From contig CAJLXE010000004.1 of NCBI GenBank assembly GCA_905210525.1, positions 1-24,338 of the forward strand: DNA of 24,338 nucleotides, written 5' to 3'. How positions within the stretch are numbered: position 1 is the stretch's first letter; each line of letters starts with the position of its first letter. Source of the stretch: an uncultured Clostridia bacterium (GTDB lineage: Bacteria > Bacillota > Clostridia > HGM11327). The position numbers and the translations under genes were made by a program. The notes beneath the pieces are model-generated. The model was not told the origin of the DNA, did no database searches, and saw nothing but the letters and a program-made list of their open reading frames with translations. Below are positions 8,670 through 15,824 of the stretch, one piece after another.

Positions 8670-8685
8670 ACCTCACTGTTCATTA

Positions 8686-10260
8686 TTATTTGATATCTCT
8701 TCTGCAGAAAGCGTCTCTTGCCGTAAATACCATCGCAAACACCAACACCGCAACATATATTACGGAAAACCATATGTTTATTTCGGTATCCTGCGCCATA
8801 CCGGTCATAAAATCCGAAACCGTATATCCGCTTGAAAATACTCCCGATACTATATTGTCAAGACTTACCGTGGGAGTATATTTCATCCACGTTGAACCTA
8901 CAACATAACCCACCAGCTTCAATACCGACGCCATAACATAATTTACGCCGAGAGATACACCTATTGCAATTGCCGTATTTCTCGTCAGTGCGGAAAGCAT
9001 GATTGCCAACGCCGAGTAGAAAATCACCGGCACAAACTGAACAAGCGCATAAAGTATCACATACGGAACAAACGCTATATATACCGTGGAATTTATTCCG
9101 TATCCGACATACGGCATGAGCGAATCCGCTCCGAATAATGCCAATGTCGTAATCATGCACGCAACCGTAAGAAGCAGCAGTGCCGCAAAATCCACCGTAA
9201 ACAGCGCGAAGCATTTCGCCGCAAATATTTTCCGTCTCTTTACAGGCGCAACAACAAGCATTTTAACCGAACCGTTTGCCATTTCCGTCGAAACAGACGC
9301 CCCCGCAAGCACTGTTGCCAATGCAAGTATAAAAACCGCGCCTATTGAAAACACCGTTCTTACAAGCGTTGAGCTGTTCATGGCATAAGTGTCCGTCGAT
9401 ACATTTACATTGAAAAAACCACTCTCAAGCTTGCGCTGTGCAACAGCCATTTTTTGTTTGTACTCTTCTGTCTGAGACGGCGTAAGTATCGTACTGCCCG
9501 ATACGCCCGATTCTGTTATATTCTTATAATTTTCTATGTCTGCAATGCAATTGTATGCTTCTTTGTGCGCTTTATATTCACCCGTTATATTGTATTTAAG
9601 GCGAATATTATTCTGTTCTATCCGGGTATTCTTTTCAATTTCCGGCAACGGTATTTCACGTATTTGTGCATTTGCCAATTCTATGTATGCCGCAAAATCG
9701 TTCTCATCAATTATCTTCCGGTATTTTTCATTTTCAGTCCGCAATTTGTCTGCTTCCGCCTCGGAAAGCGCATTTGTAAGGCACGGAACACCGTTATCGT
9801 GTATCATTTCCTCAAGATTGTATTTCTTGATCACATTATCGTAAACGGCTATATGATACTCGTTTTCACGTATTCTTCTGAGCAATTCACACTTGTAATT
9901 GTCAGAGTCCGTATTCACTATATGCATATCAATGCAGCTCTGATAATATCTGATTAATGACTTTGCATCCTCAAGTCTGCACAGATCTGTGTAAGGACCC
10001 GCCCATGTATCGGTATTCGTCATTTGTTCTGCGGTTATATCTCTCGTGATTTCTTCAAGAGCTTCCGCTTCTTTCTGTTTTTCCTCCATATCACTGCGAT
10101 ACCACTTAATACTGTCATTACTTGCGTATCCGCTGTTCCGGCATATTATAACGCTTATAAATACCGTCAGAACAAGCATCACAATACATATTATCCACAC
10201 ACTTTTTTTGTGTAATAATTTGATCATTTCATTTTTATATGCCGCAAAAAACTTATTCAA
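8686..10260 (-). CDS. ABC-2 type transporter permease
   Basis: The 524-residue membrane protein has one N-terminal span (about residues 21-39), then a long hydrophilic loop of about 260 residues rich in Glu, Lys and Asn that should lie outside. About five more spans follow between residues 302 and 518, and the C-terminus is charged. This is the layout of ABC-2 permeases that work with a separate ATPase. The start is TTG at 10260, supported by AGGAGG 8 nt upstream inside the end of the ATPase gene; the two genes overlap by 8 nt, a sign of translational coupling. The substrate is unknown; relatives export peptides, antibiotics or act in bacteriocin self-protection. The large loop may bind or sense a ligand, which is inference. 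Confidence 0.88.
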   Translation of the reverse strand: MNKFFAAYKNEMIKLLHKKSVWIICIVMLVLTVFISVIICRNSGYASNDSIKWYRSDMEEKQKEAEALEEITRDITAEQMTNTDTWAGPYTDLCRLEDAKSLIRYYQSCIDMHIVNTDSDNYKCELLRRIRENEYHIAVYDNVIKKYNLEEMIHDNGVPCLTNALSEAEADKLRTENEKYRKIIDENDFAAYIELANAQIREIPLPEIEKNTRIEQNNIRLKYNITGEYKAHKEAYNCIADIENYKNITESGVSGSTILTPSQTEEYKQKMAVAQRKLESGFFNVNVSTDTYAMNSSTLVRTVFSIGAVFILALATVLAGASVSTEMANGSVKMLVVAPVKRRKIFAAKCFALFTVDFAALLLLTVACMITTLALFGADSLMPYVGYGINSTVYIAFVPYVILYALVQFVPVIFYSALAIMLSALTRNTAIAIGVSLGVNYVMASVLKLVGYVVGSTWMKYTPTVSLDNIVSGVFSSGYTVSDFMTGMAQDTEINIWFSVIYVAVLVFAMVFTARDAFCRRDIK

Positions 10261-11203
10261 TTCCGGATCCTCCTGTTATATTGATAAACGCGTCTTCAAG
10301 ACTGCTTTCCACCGGCTGAACCGCATATATTCCGACTCCCGATTCCGTAAGCCTGCGCACAAGACCCGGCACACCGTCCACCGTAACCGCAAACGTTATC
10401 GAAGCGGCGCTTCCGTTTGCAATCGGAGAACCCGAAACTTCTTTTATAACATCGCCAAGGTCGACGTTTATTATGTTTTCCGCCGCCACTGCATCCGACA
10501 CTATAATCTTGTAATATGTGCTTTCGGCTCCGTCAACAACCGCCGCCACATCCTCCATGCCTATCAGCCTGCCACGCTCGACTATTGCCACTCTGTCGCA
10601 CATAAGCTGCATTTCCGACATCATGTGACTCGATACAAACACCGCCGCACCGTCTTTGTGCGCGGCATTTTTTACTATTTCTCTGAATTCCTTTATGCCC
10701 TTAGGGTCAAGACCGTTTGTAGGCTCATCGAATATAAGCAGTCTCGGCTTATTCAGAATCGCCAGCGCAACTCCGAGCCTCTGCTTCATGCCGAGAGAAT
10801 ATTTTTTGACCTTATCATCTATTCTTGCCCTCAGACCTACAATATCTATTACTTCTTCTATTCTCGAATACGGAATCCCTCCATGTATCCTTGCCGCCAT
10901 CTCAAGATTCCGTCTGCCGGAAAATTGTTTGTACATATCCGGATTTTCCACTATCGCTCCGAGATTCGCCACAGCCTCTTCAAAATTGTTTTTAAGGTCA
11001 TAACCGCATATTTTCACGTCTCCGCTATCCGGGAAAAGCAGTCCCGTTATAAGCTTTATCGTGGTTGTTTTGCCCGATCCGTTCGGTCCCAGAAATCCGA
11101 CCACTTCGCCCGAATTTATTTTCAGCGATATGCCGTCTATAATACGGCGCTTTCCGAACGATTTCGTAAGATTGTTCAATTCAAGTATTGTTTCCACAGC
11201 CAT
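10253..11203 (-). CDS. ABC transporter ATP-binding protein
   Basis: The protein of up to 316 residues powers the permease encoded next to it. All nucleotide-binding motifs are present: Walker A GPNGSGKTT (39-47), the Q-loop region replaced by IVENPDMY around residues 84-91, signature YSLGMKQRLG (135-144), Walker B LLIFDEPTNGLDP (155-167), and the switch His H193 in SSHMMSE. The C-terminal extension of about 90 residues is typical of BcrA/CcmA-like drug and peptide exporters. Start choice: the ATG at 11203 has GGAGG only about one base upstream, whereas the GTG at codon 3 (11197) has the ideal 7-nt spacing, so initiation at GTG 11197 is likely. It follows the single-span protein gene by 16 nt. 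Confidence 0.95.
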   Translation of the reverse strand: MAVETILELNNLTKSFGKRRIIDGISLKINSGEVVGFLGPNGSGKTTTIKLITGLLFPDSGDVKICGYDLKNNFEEAVANLGAIVENPDMYKQFSGRRNLEMAARIHGGIPYSRIEEVIDIVGLRARIDDKVKKYSLGMKQRLGVALAILNKPRLLIFDEPTNGLDPKGIKEFREIVKNAAHKDGAAVFVSSHMMSEMQLMCDRVAIVERGRLIGMEDVAAVVDGAESTYYKIIVSDAVAAENIINVDLGDVIKEVSGSPIANGSAASITFAVTVDGVPGLVRRLTESGVGIYAVQPVESSLEDAFINITGGSGIE

Positions 11204-11219
11204 TCCTCCTCAATTCGGT

Positions 11220-11831
11220 TTATTCGTAAAAATAAATATCTTCATCCTCGGGGTAATCCGATATGAAGCTGCCGCTGAATGCGGAAAAAGCGGACTTTGC
11301 GTTCAATATATACCATTCCGAGCCGTCCTTGATGTATGTAAACGTACATAAGCAATGTGTCGTCATAACATTTCCGTCCGTATAAATATCAGTGCATATC
11401 TGTGCGGTTGCCTCTTTGCCGTCATTGCTTATGTTTATGTTAGAATATCTTTTTTCTATGCGTATTTCCACATTGTTATAATGTGTTCTGTTTTTTTCCT
11501 GATATATTCCCGCGTATTTCAACGATTCAAGCGCCTTTTCGGCAACATAATTCTTTCCCGCCGCGGATTCCGTATAAAGCATAGGCTCAAGCTCTCTCTC
11601 GGCCCGTTTGTAATGGTTTACAAACACCGATGTCTCCGTTCCGTTTCCCCTTACATTTTCTGGCAGAACAGCATATTTCGCCTCAAGCGTAAAATATTTT
11701 TCCGTAACCTCAAGTATCTTCTTCTCTGCAATGTTTGCATTTACGACTTCAAGCGTTATCATCAGGGCAAGTATTACCGCAATCGCAACAAATAATATTC
11801 CGCCCCTGTTGATTTTTTTGTATTTACTCAT
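11220..11831 (-). CDS. Single-span extracytoplasmic protein, unknown
   Basis: I do not recognise this 203-residue protein. It has a basic N-terminus, one membrane span at about residues 11-30, then an outer domain of about 170 residues. That domain has a helical first half (EKKILEVTEKYF; HYKRAERELEPML) and a strand-rich second half ending FTYIKDGSEWYILNAKSAF. The pattern recalls NTF2/SnoaL-like folds, but this is only a visual guess. The ATG at 11831 has AGGAGG 6 nt upstream and overlaps the end of the TVP38-like gene by 8 nt, so the longer frame is rejected. Its place between a membrane gene and an ABC ATPase gene suggests an accessory subunit of the transporter; this is not proven. Confidence 0.75.
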   Translation of the reverse strand: MSKYKKINRGGILFVAIAVILALMITLEVVNANIAEKKILEVTEKYFTLEAKYAVLPENVRGNGTETSVFVNHYKRAERELEPMLYTESAAGKNYVAEKALESLKYAGIYQEKNRTHYNNVEIRIEKRYSNINISNDGKEATAQICTDIYTDGNVMTTHCLCTFTYIKDGSEWYILNAKSAFSAFSGSFISDYPEDEDIYFYE

Positions 11832-12525
11832 TTTCAGCCTCCTTTTCCTTCTTTTTTGATATTTTATTGTATACAAACAAGCATACAAGACTTATCGCTC
11901 CCGTAACCGCAAATATTACCGCCGCAACCCAATATTCTCCCGCGCCTACATACGAACCTCCGATCGTAGACGATATAACGGACGGTATTCTTGCTATGGA
12001 CGATATAATCAGGAACTCATGCAGTTTTATCTTTGTAAGCCCCACAAAATATGTTACCACGTCCTTCGGTATTCCCGGAACAAAGAACAGTATAAACAGC
12101 GTACGCTTCAGCTTTTTGTCCGTATTTATAAATTTGATGCTGTCTATTTTTTCTCTCGGAACAAATATTTCAACAAACTTTACCCCGAGCTTTCTTGTCA
12201 GCATAAAAATCGCCGCGGCGGCAATAATATTGCCCGCATAGCATATAAGAGTGCCCTCCAGCGCCCCGAAAGCATACCCGAGTCCTATCTCCACCGCTTC
12301 GCCCGGAATAAGCGCTATAACAACCTGAAGTATCTGTATTCCGAGCCCCACGAAGCGTCCGCTCCACCCAAACGACTGTATAAAGTCTCTGAACTGCTCC
12401 GGCGTGCTCCCGAACTCCCTGAATTTGATAAAAACAAAATATGTAATAAGTACCGAAAGTATAACCACAACGGCAATAGATATTATTCCGTATATTTTTT
12501 TCTTCTTTTTATAATTATCATCCAT
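11824..12525 (-). CDS. TVP38/TMEM64-family (DedA-like) membrane protein
   Basis: The 233-residue protein has a basic, Lys-rich N-terminus and about six hydrophobic segments. It carries the VTT/DedA-superfamily core: GFVGLGIQ-type glycine patterns, LIPGEAVEIGLGYAFGALEGTLICYAGN (about residues 75-102), and a second half with FFVPGIPKDVVTYFVGLTKI (about 148-167). The motif F/GxPKD and the following amphipathic segment are hallmarks of TVP38 proteins; DedA relatives move lipids across the membrane, including undecaprenyl phosphate and phosphatidylethanolamine carriers. Substrate here is unknown. The ATG at 12525 (GGAG 9 nt upstream) is preferred over a TTG at 12570 that lacks a ribosome site. Confidence 0.88.
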   Translation of the reverse strand: MDDNYKKKKKIYGIISIAVVVILSVLITYFVFIKFREFGSTPEQFRDFIQSFGWSGRFVGLGIQILQVVIALIPGEAVEIGLGYAFGALEGTLICYAGNIIAAAAIFMLTRKLGVKFVEIFVPREKIDSIKFINTDKKLKRTLFILFFVPGIPKDVVTYFVGLTKIKLHEFLIISSIARIPSVISSTIGGSYVGAGEYWVAAVIFAVTGAISLVCLFVYNKISKKKEKEAENE

Positions 12526-12600
12526 AATAAAAAACTCCGTCCCCACAACATTACGCAAGCATATTCCCAATATAAAAGACTTGCGTTTAAATAAAATTCT

Positions 12601-13176
12601 TCAATTCAGTTCATCCAGCGTAAGGCCTATACTGCCGGCGAACGTATCCATAAAATAATCCACCTCCGGTAAGTCCGTTTCCTTTATCTGCAAAAGAAGT
12701 GTTTCCTTTGCCGTGGCAAATTCGCGGTTGCCCGATTCAAGCTCCTCAACGCACTTGAAATAAGCCGAAATCTTGTCCGCCGCCTTTACTATCCTGTTTT
12801 CATATTCGTCACCCGATTTATCAATGCAGCTGTATTCGTCTCTTATTTCCGAGGGAATCATATCTTTCAGCTTTTTTACGGATATTTCCTCTATTTTTTT
12901 GTATGCGCCCTTTATTTCCGGATTGAAATATTTTATCGGAGTCGCCATGTCTCCCGTTATAACCTCCGAAACATCATGATATATCGCAAGCATTACTATA
13001 TGCTCCGCATTGCAGTTTCTCGAAAACATACTGTTGCCCACTGCCGCAAGTGCGTGCGCTATGTACGCAACGTCAAGGCTGTGCTCCTTTATGTTTTCGG
13101 GCTCTGTATTTCGCATAAGTCCCCATCTTTTTATGTTCTTCATTCGCATAAGATATGCAAAAAAATGACTTTTCAT
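12601..13176 (-). CDS. YfbR-like HD-domain 5'-nucleotidase
   Basis: The 191-residue protein belongs to the HD phosphohydrolases and resembles E. coli YfbR, which dephosphorylates deoxynucleoside 5'-monophosphates with a divalent metal. The opening KSHFFAYLMRMKNIKRWGLMRN is close to YfbR as I recall it. The metal-site residues are visible: H32 in KEHSLDVA, H67-D68 in IYHDVSE, then E71 and D76 in TGDMATP. A later Asp sits in KAADKISAYF. W18 corresponds to the substrate-selecting Trp of YfbR. The ATG at 13176 has GGA 8 nt upstream; the upstream GTG extension adds only ten basic residues. It follows the alcohol dehydrogenase gene by 31 nt. Exact nucleotide preference cannot be read from sequence. 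Confidence 0.9.
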   Translation of the reverse strand: MKSHFFAYLMRMKNIKRWGLMRNTEPENIKEHSLDVAYIAHALAAVGNSMFSRNCNAEHIVMLAIYHDVSEVITGDMATPIKYFNPEIKGAYKKIEEISVKKLKDMIPSEIRDEYSCIDKSGDEYENRIVKAADKISAYFKCVEELESGNREFATAKETLLLQIKETDLPEVDYFMDTFAGSIGLTLDELN

Positions 13177-13207
13177 ATTACGTTTCCTTTCCCTTTGCGA
13201 GTGCACT

Positions 13208-14365
13208 TCAGCTTATTGATTTTATAAACCGCGTTATATCCTCGTCGCTCATTACCGCAGGATTTGCACTCATGCTGTTTGTGCTGAGCCGTGTCTTTAT
13301 CGCTTCTATATCGCCGTCCGTAACGTTCAGATGCTTAAGGTCCTTATGTATTTTCATATGCGCTTTGAGCTTTTCAACATAATCTGCTCCCGCTTCTGCC
13401 GCGGCATTCGCGTCCGCCCACGTTCTGCCCGTAAGTATTTCACCTACTTTTGCGTATTTCTCAACCGCATAAGGAATATTGTACCTCATAACGTGGTCAA
13501 GCAGCAGCGCGCAGGATTCTCCGTGCGGAATACCGTATGTTATTCCGAATGCGGGTGCAAAGCCATGCACTGCTCCGAGTCCCGCGTTTGCAAGACATAT
13601 TCCGCTCATAAGCGCCGCATATGCCATCTGCTCCCGTGCCGAAACATCCTCACCCTCATCATATGTACGGTATATGCTTTTTGCGGCGGCTTCAAGCCCC
13701 GATATGCACAAGGCATCCGTAAGAGGTGTGGCTTTACGGCAGGTATAAGCCTCTATAAGCTGTGTGAGCGCGTCCATACTGCACGACGCAGTTTGCGCCT
13801 TGGGAAGCGACGTCATAAGCTCCGCATCTATTATTATTTTGTCTGCCATGAGGCGGTTATCCCTGAAACTCTTTTTATAAAGCTTCTCCGAAGAGCTTAT
13901 AACCGCATTTTTGGTTGCTTCCGCGCCCGTTCCGTGAGTCGTCGGCACCGCAACAAACGGTATAGGATCGTTTTCTATTTTTTTGCCGCATCCCACGCCT
14001 TCAAGATAATCCTCCAGCCTGCCGCCGTTTGTAACAAGACCGCATACCGCTTTGCCCGTATCTATAACGCTTCCGCCGCCGACAGCTATAAGAAAATCAC
14101 AGCCGTATTTTTTTACGGCTTTTGCGGCGTCGTCAACCATTTCGGGCGAGGGCTCGGAGGATTTGTTCTCGTGCCGGAATACTTTTATTCCGTCGCGTTC
14201 AAGCGAGCAGGTAATTTGTGATATAAATTCATCTTTCAGAGAATGCGAATGAAGCAAAAGAGCTGTTTTGCCCAATCCCGATACATATTTTCCCATATCG
14301 GCATGAGCCGAACGCCTGAATACTATTTCCGGCGATATCAAAAAATTAAAATTCAATTCAAACAA
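13208..14365 (-). CDS. Iron-type (group III) alcohol dehydrogenase-like protein
   Basis: The 385-residue protein has the two-domain Fe-ADH fold: NAD(P)-binding GGGSVIDTGKAV (96-107), PTTHGTGAEAT (141-151), and the metal half. By alignment to E. coli FucO, D198 (MDAL) and two His ligands, H267 (AVHG) and H281 (IPHG), are kept. The second ligand position, normally His in DALTH, is Q202, and the His of the AH pair is P271. Such replacements occur, as I recall, in a part of the family that includes maleylacetate-reductase-like enzymes, so the substrate may not be a simple alcohol. The frame has no ATG before residue 24. A TTG at 14365 or at 14356, behind AAAGGA, is the likely start. It is the first gene after a strong promoter and a structured leader. 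Confidence 0.88.
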   Translation of the reverse strand: MFELNFNFLISPEIVFRRSAHADMGKYVSGLGKTALLLHSHSLKDEFISQITCSLERDGIKVFRHENKSSEPSPEMVDDAAKAVKKYGCDFLIAVGGGSVIDTGKAVCGLVTNGGRLEDYLEGVGCGKKIENDPIPFVAVPTTHGTGAEATKNAVISSSEKLYKKSFRDNRLMADKIIIDAELMTSLPKAQTASCSMDALTQLIEAYTCRKATPLTDALCISGLEAAAKSIYRTYDEGEDVSAREQMAYAALMSGICLANAGLGAVHGFAPAFGITYGIPHGESCALLLDHVMRYNIPYAVEKYAKVGEILTGRTWADANAAAEAGADYVEKLKAHMKIHKDLKHLNVTDGDIEAIKTRLSTNSMSANPAVMSDEDITRFIKSIS

Positions 14366-14475
14366 TGTCCTTTCAAGTCGGTTTTAGTGACTTTTATTTC
14401 AAAAAGCTTTAACCTTCATCAGGTTTTCGGCATATACTTATTTATATGATTTATGCAGATACAATTACGGCAACG

Positions 14476-14503
14476 GGAAGCTTTTTTACAAACAAAGCCT
14501 TCC
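14476..14503 (-). promoter_or_regulatory. Leader hairpin upstream of the alcohol dehydrogenase gene
   Basis: In the minus-strand leader, GGAAG-G-CTTT pairs with AAAGCTTCC: nine base pairs with a single bulged G and a 9-nt loop. It is not followed by a T-run, so it is not a terminator. A smaller AACCT/AGGTT hairpin lies closer to the start codon. I do not recognise a known riboswitch class. Confidence 0.5.
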
Positions 14504-14540
14504 TTAAAAATCATTGATAAGCAAATTAATTAACAAATTT

Positions 14541-14569
14541 ATTATATAACGTTTTCTCAAAAATTTCAA
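14541..14569 (-). promoter_or_regulatory. Sigma-A promoter for the alcohol dehydrogenase operon
   Basis: Minus strand: TTGAAA (14564-14569), a 17-nt spacer, TATAAT (14541-14546). The -10 is perfect and the spacing optimal. It leaves a leader of about 170 nt before the first gene and can drive the whole cluster down to the terminator at 8632-8669. Confidence 0.85.
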
Positions 14570-14677
14570 TATGAATGTTGCGCATATGCCGACATGGGGT
14601 GCCGTAAATTAAGATATATTTATTTTCCCCGCGCGGCTTTTGTAAGCAAATAAAAAAACTCCGTGAAAGGATTTGTT

Positions 14678-15508
14678 ATGGACTTTTATTTTCCTCGTTT
14701 ATACAAAAATATGGCAGGGTGCTTCAAAGGCACGGAAGGTCTTTTTTACAGCAACGCAGGCAGAATATATTACGTATATTCGGGCAAGGGAGAGCCTGTC
14801 CTGCTGCTGCACAACTTAGGACCCGGTATGTCCGGATACGAATGGTGCAATAACTTTTACGAACTGGCGCGCAATTTCAGGGTTTTCGCCGTGGATATGC
14901 CCGGCTATGCACGCTCCGACAAAAATGCCTGCATTTACACCGCGCCCGTATTCATAAGATTTATAAAGGATTTTATACTCAAAAAAATAAAGTCGCCCGT
15001 ATACATTGCCGCTTCCGGAATAAGCTCAAACTACGCCGCAATGGCTGCGTATTCCCTGCCGAAGCTTGTAAAAGGAATAATAATGGCCTCACCCGTCAAT
15101 TCCGTGGAAGATTATGGTTTTTTCACCGAAAATCCCGACAAAAAGCGTTTCGGAAGCATATACCGCAAGTATACATCGCCGCAAAGCCTCAAAAACTTTG
15201 CCGAACATTGCGTAAGCAAGTACGCCGCCGAAAACAAAAACGGTATGCTTGACGAAATGTACCGCTGCACCGTACACAACCGCTGTGCCGAATACGCCGC
15301 AGGCTCATACATAGGCGGATACAGCAACATCTCATGCAGATATATTCTGAATATGCTCGATTGCCCCGTGAAAATTCTGCCCGGCTCAAAAACGCCCCGC
15401 GAAATATTCCGATCCGACATAAGTACATATAAAAAAATGCTGTCCCCGCATATAGAGGACAGCGAAAATTTCAACAATGAAGTGCTTAAGCTCGCTTCAG
15501 GCTGTTAA
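14678..15508 (+). CDS. Alpha/beta-hydrolase fold protein
   Basis: The 276-residue protein shows the alpha/beta-hydrolase pattern: VLLLHNLGPGMSGYEW (41-56, oxyanion-loop region), FRVFAVDMPGYARSD (67-81, the DxPG turn), and a nucleophile-elbow strand VYIAASGISSNYAAMAA (108-124). The elbow is unusual: the usual GxSxG reads GISSN, so S116 would be the nucleophile; an alternative register would put a Gly there. A late His (SPHIED) could be the catalytic base, but no clear acid is seen after the ILPGSK strand. Activity and substrate are therefore open. The ATG at 14678 has GAAAGGA 6 nt upstream. Its stop overlaps the stop of the convergent PspC gene (shared TTAA). No convincing promoter was found upstream. 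Confidence 0.85.
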   Translation: MDFYFPRLYKNMAGCFKGTEGLFYSNAGRIYYVYSGKGEPVLLLHNLGPGMSGYEWCNNFYELARNFRVFAVDMPGYARSDKNACIYTAPVFIRFIKDFILKKIKSPVYIAASGISSNYAAMAAYSLPKLVKGIIMASPVNSVEDYGFFTENPDKKRFGSIYRKYTSPQSLKNFAEHCVSKYAAENKNGMLDEMYRCTVHNRCAEYAAGSYIGGYSNISCRYILNMLDCPVKILPGSKTPREIFRSDISTYKKMLSPHIEDSENFNNEVLKLASGC

Positions 15509-15702
15509 AACGGTTCTTCCGGAATAATAAGAGCCATTATTATGTACGCCAACACCATCGATCCTACCGTACATACCGCTATAAGCACTGTTATAAGTCT
15601 TATCACGGTGGGATCAACATTAAGATAATTAGCTATTCCGGCACATACGCCGCACAGTTTTTTGTCCGTTCTCGAACGGTAAAGTCTTTTCGGTTCCTGC
15701 AT
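15505..15702 (-). CDS. PspC-domain small membrane protein
   Basis: The 65-residue protein is almost entirely one PspC domain: KRLYRSRTDKKLCGVCAGIANYLNVDPTVIRL (5-36) followed by a hydrophobic span (about 38-60) and an acidic PEEP end. PspC proteins are membrane-linked stress or envelope factors; small stand-alone copies are common in Firmicutes and their exact role is unclear. The ATG at 15702 has AAAGGCGG about 8 nt upstream; the longer frame has an unlikely basic lead. It is monocistronic, with its own promoter, and its end overlaps the convergent hydrolase gene by 4 nt. Confidence 0.9.
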   Translation of the reverse strand: MQEPKRLYRSRTDKKLCGVCAGIANYLNVDPTVIRLITVLIAVCTVGSMVLAYIIMALIIPEEPF

Positions 15703-15776
15703 ATCAATAACCGCCTTTCCGTAAAAATTACGCCGTTTTCGCATATTCAACGGTGCCGCCCTTTTCGTGCTTCATT

Positions 15777-15805
15777 ATTGTATCACATATCGTTGATAAA
15801 ATCAA
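15777..15805 (-). promoter_or_regulatory. Sigma-A promoter for the PspC gene
   Basis: Minus strand: TTGATT (15800-15805), 17-nt spacer, TACAAT (15777-15782). It sits between the stop codon of the beta-helix gene (15825) and the PspC start, leaving a leader of about 70 nt. A perfect palindrome overlaps the -35 box. Confidence 0.75.
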
Positions 15806-15806
15806 C
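15792..15806. promoter_or_regulatory. Perfect palindrome over the PspC -35 box, possible operator
   Basis: GTTGAT-AAA-ATCAAC is a perfect 6-3-6 inverted repeat that covers the -35 hexamer and the start of the spacer. Such a place would suit a repressor that blocks RNA polymerase. It has no T-run suited to termination. A regulator is not identified. Confidence 0.45.
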
Positions 15807-15824
15807 TCCCAAAAGCGTTTTATA

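Noticed and set aside
10046..11266. Long plus-strand frame opposite the ABC ATPase gene
   Set aside because: Antisense to an ATPase with all nucleotide motifs; composition is shadow-like.
14476..14503. Terminator in the dehydrogenase leader
   Set aside because: The stem is good but no T-run follows on either strand.
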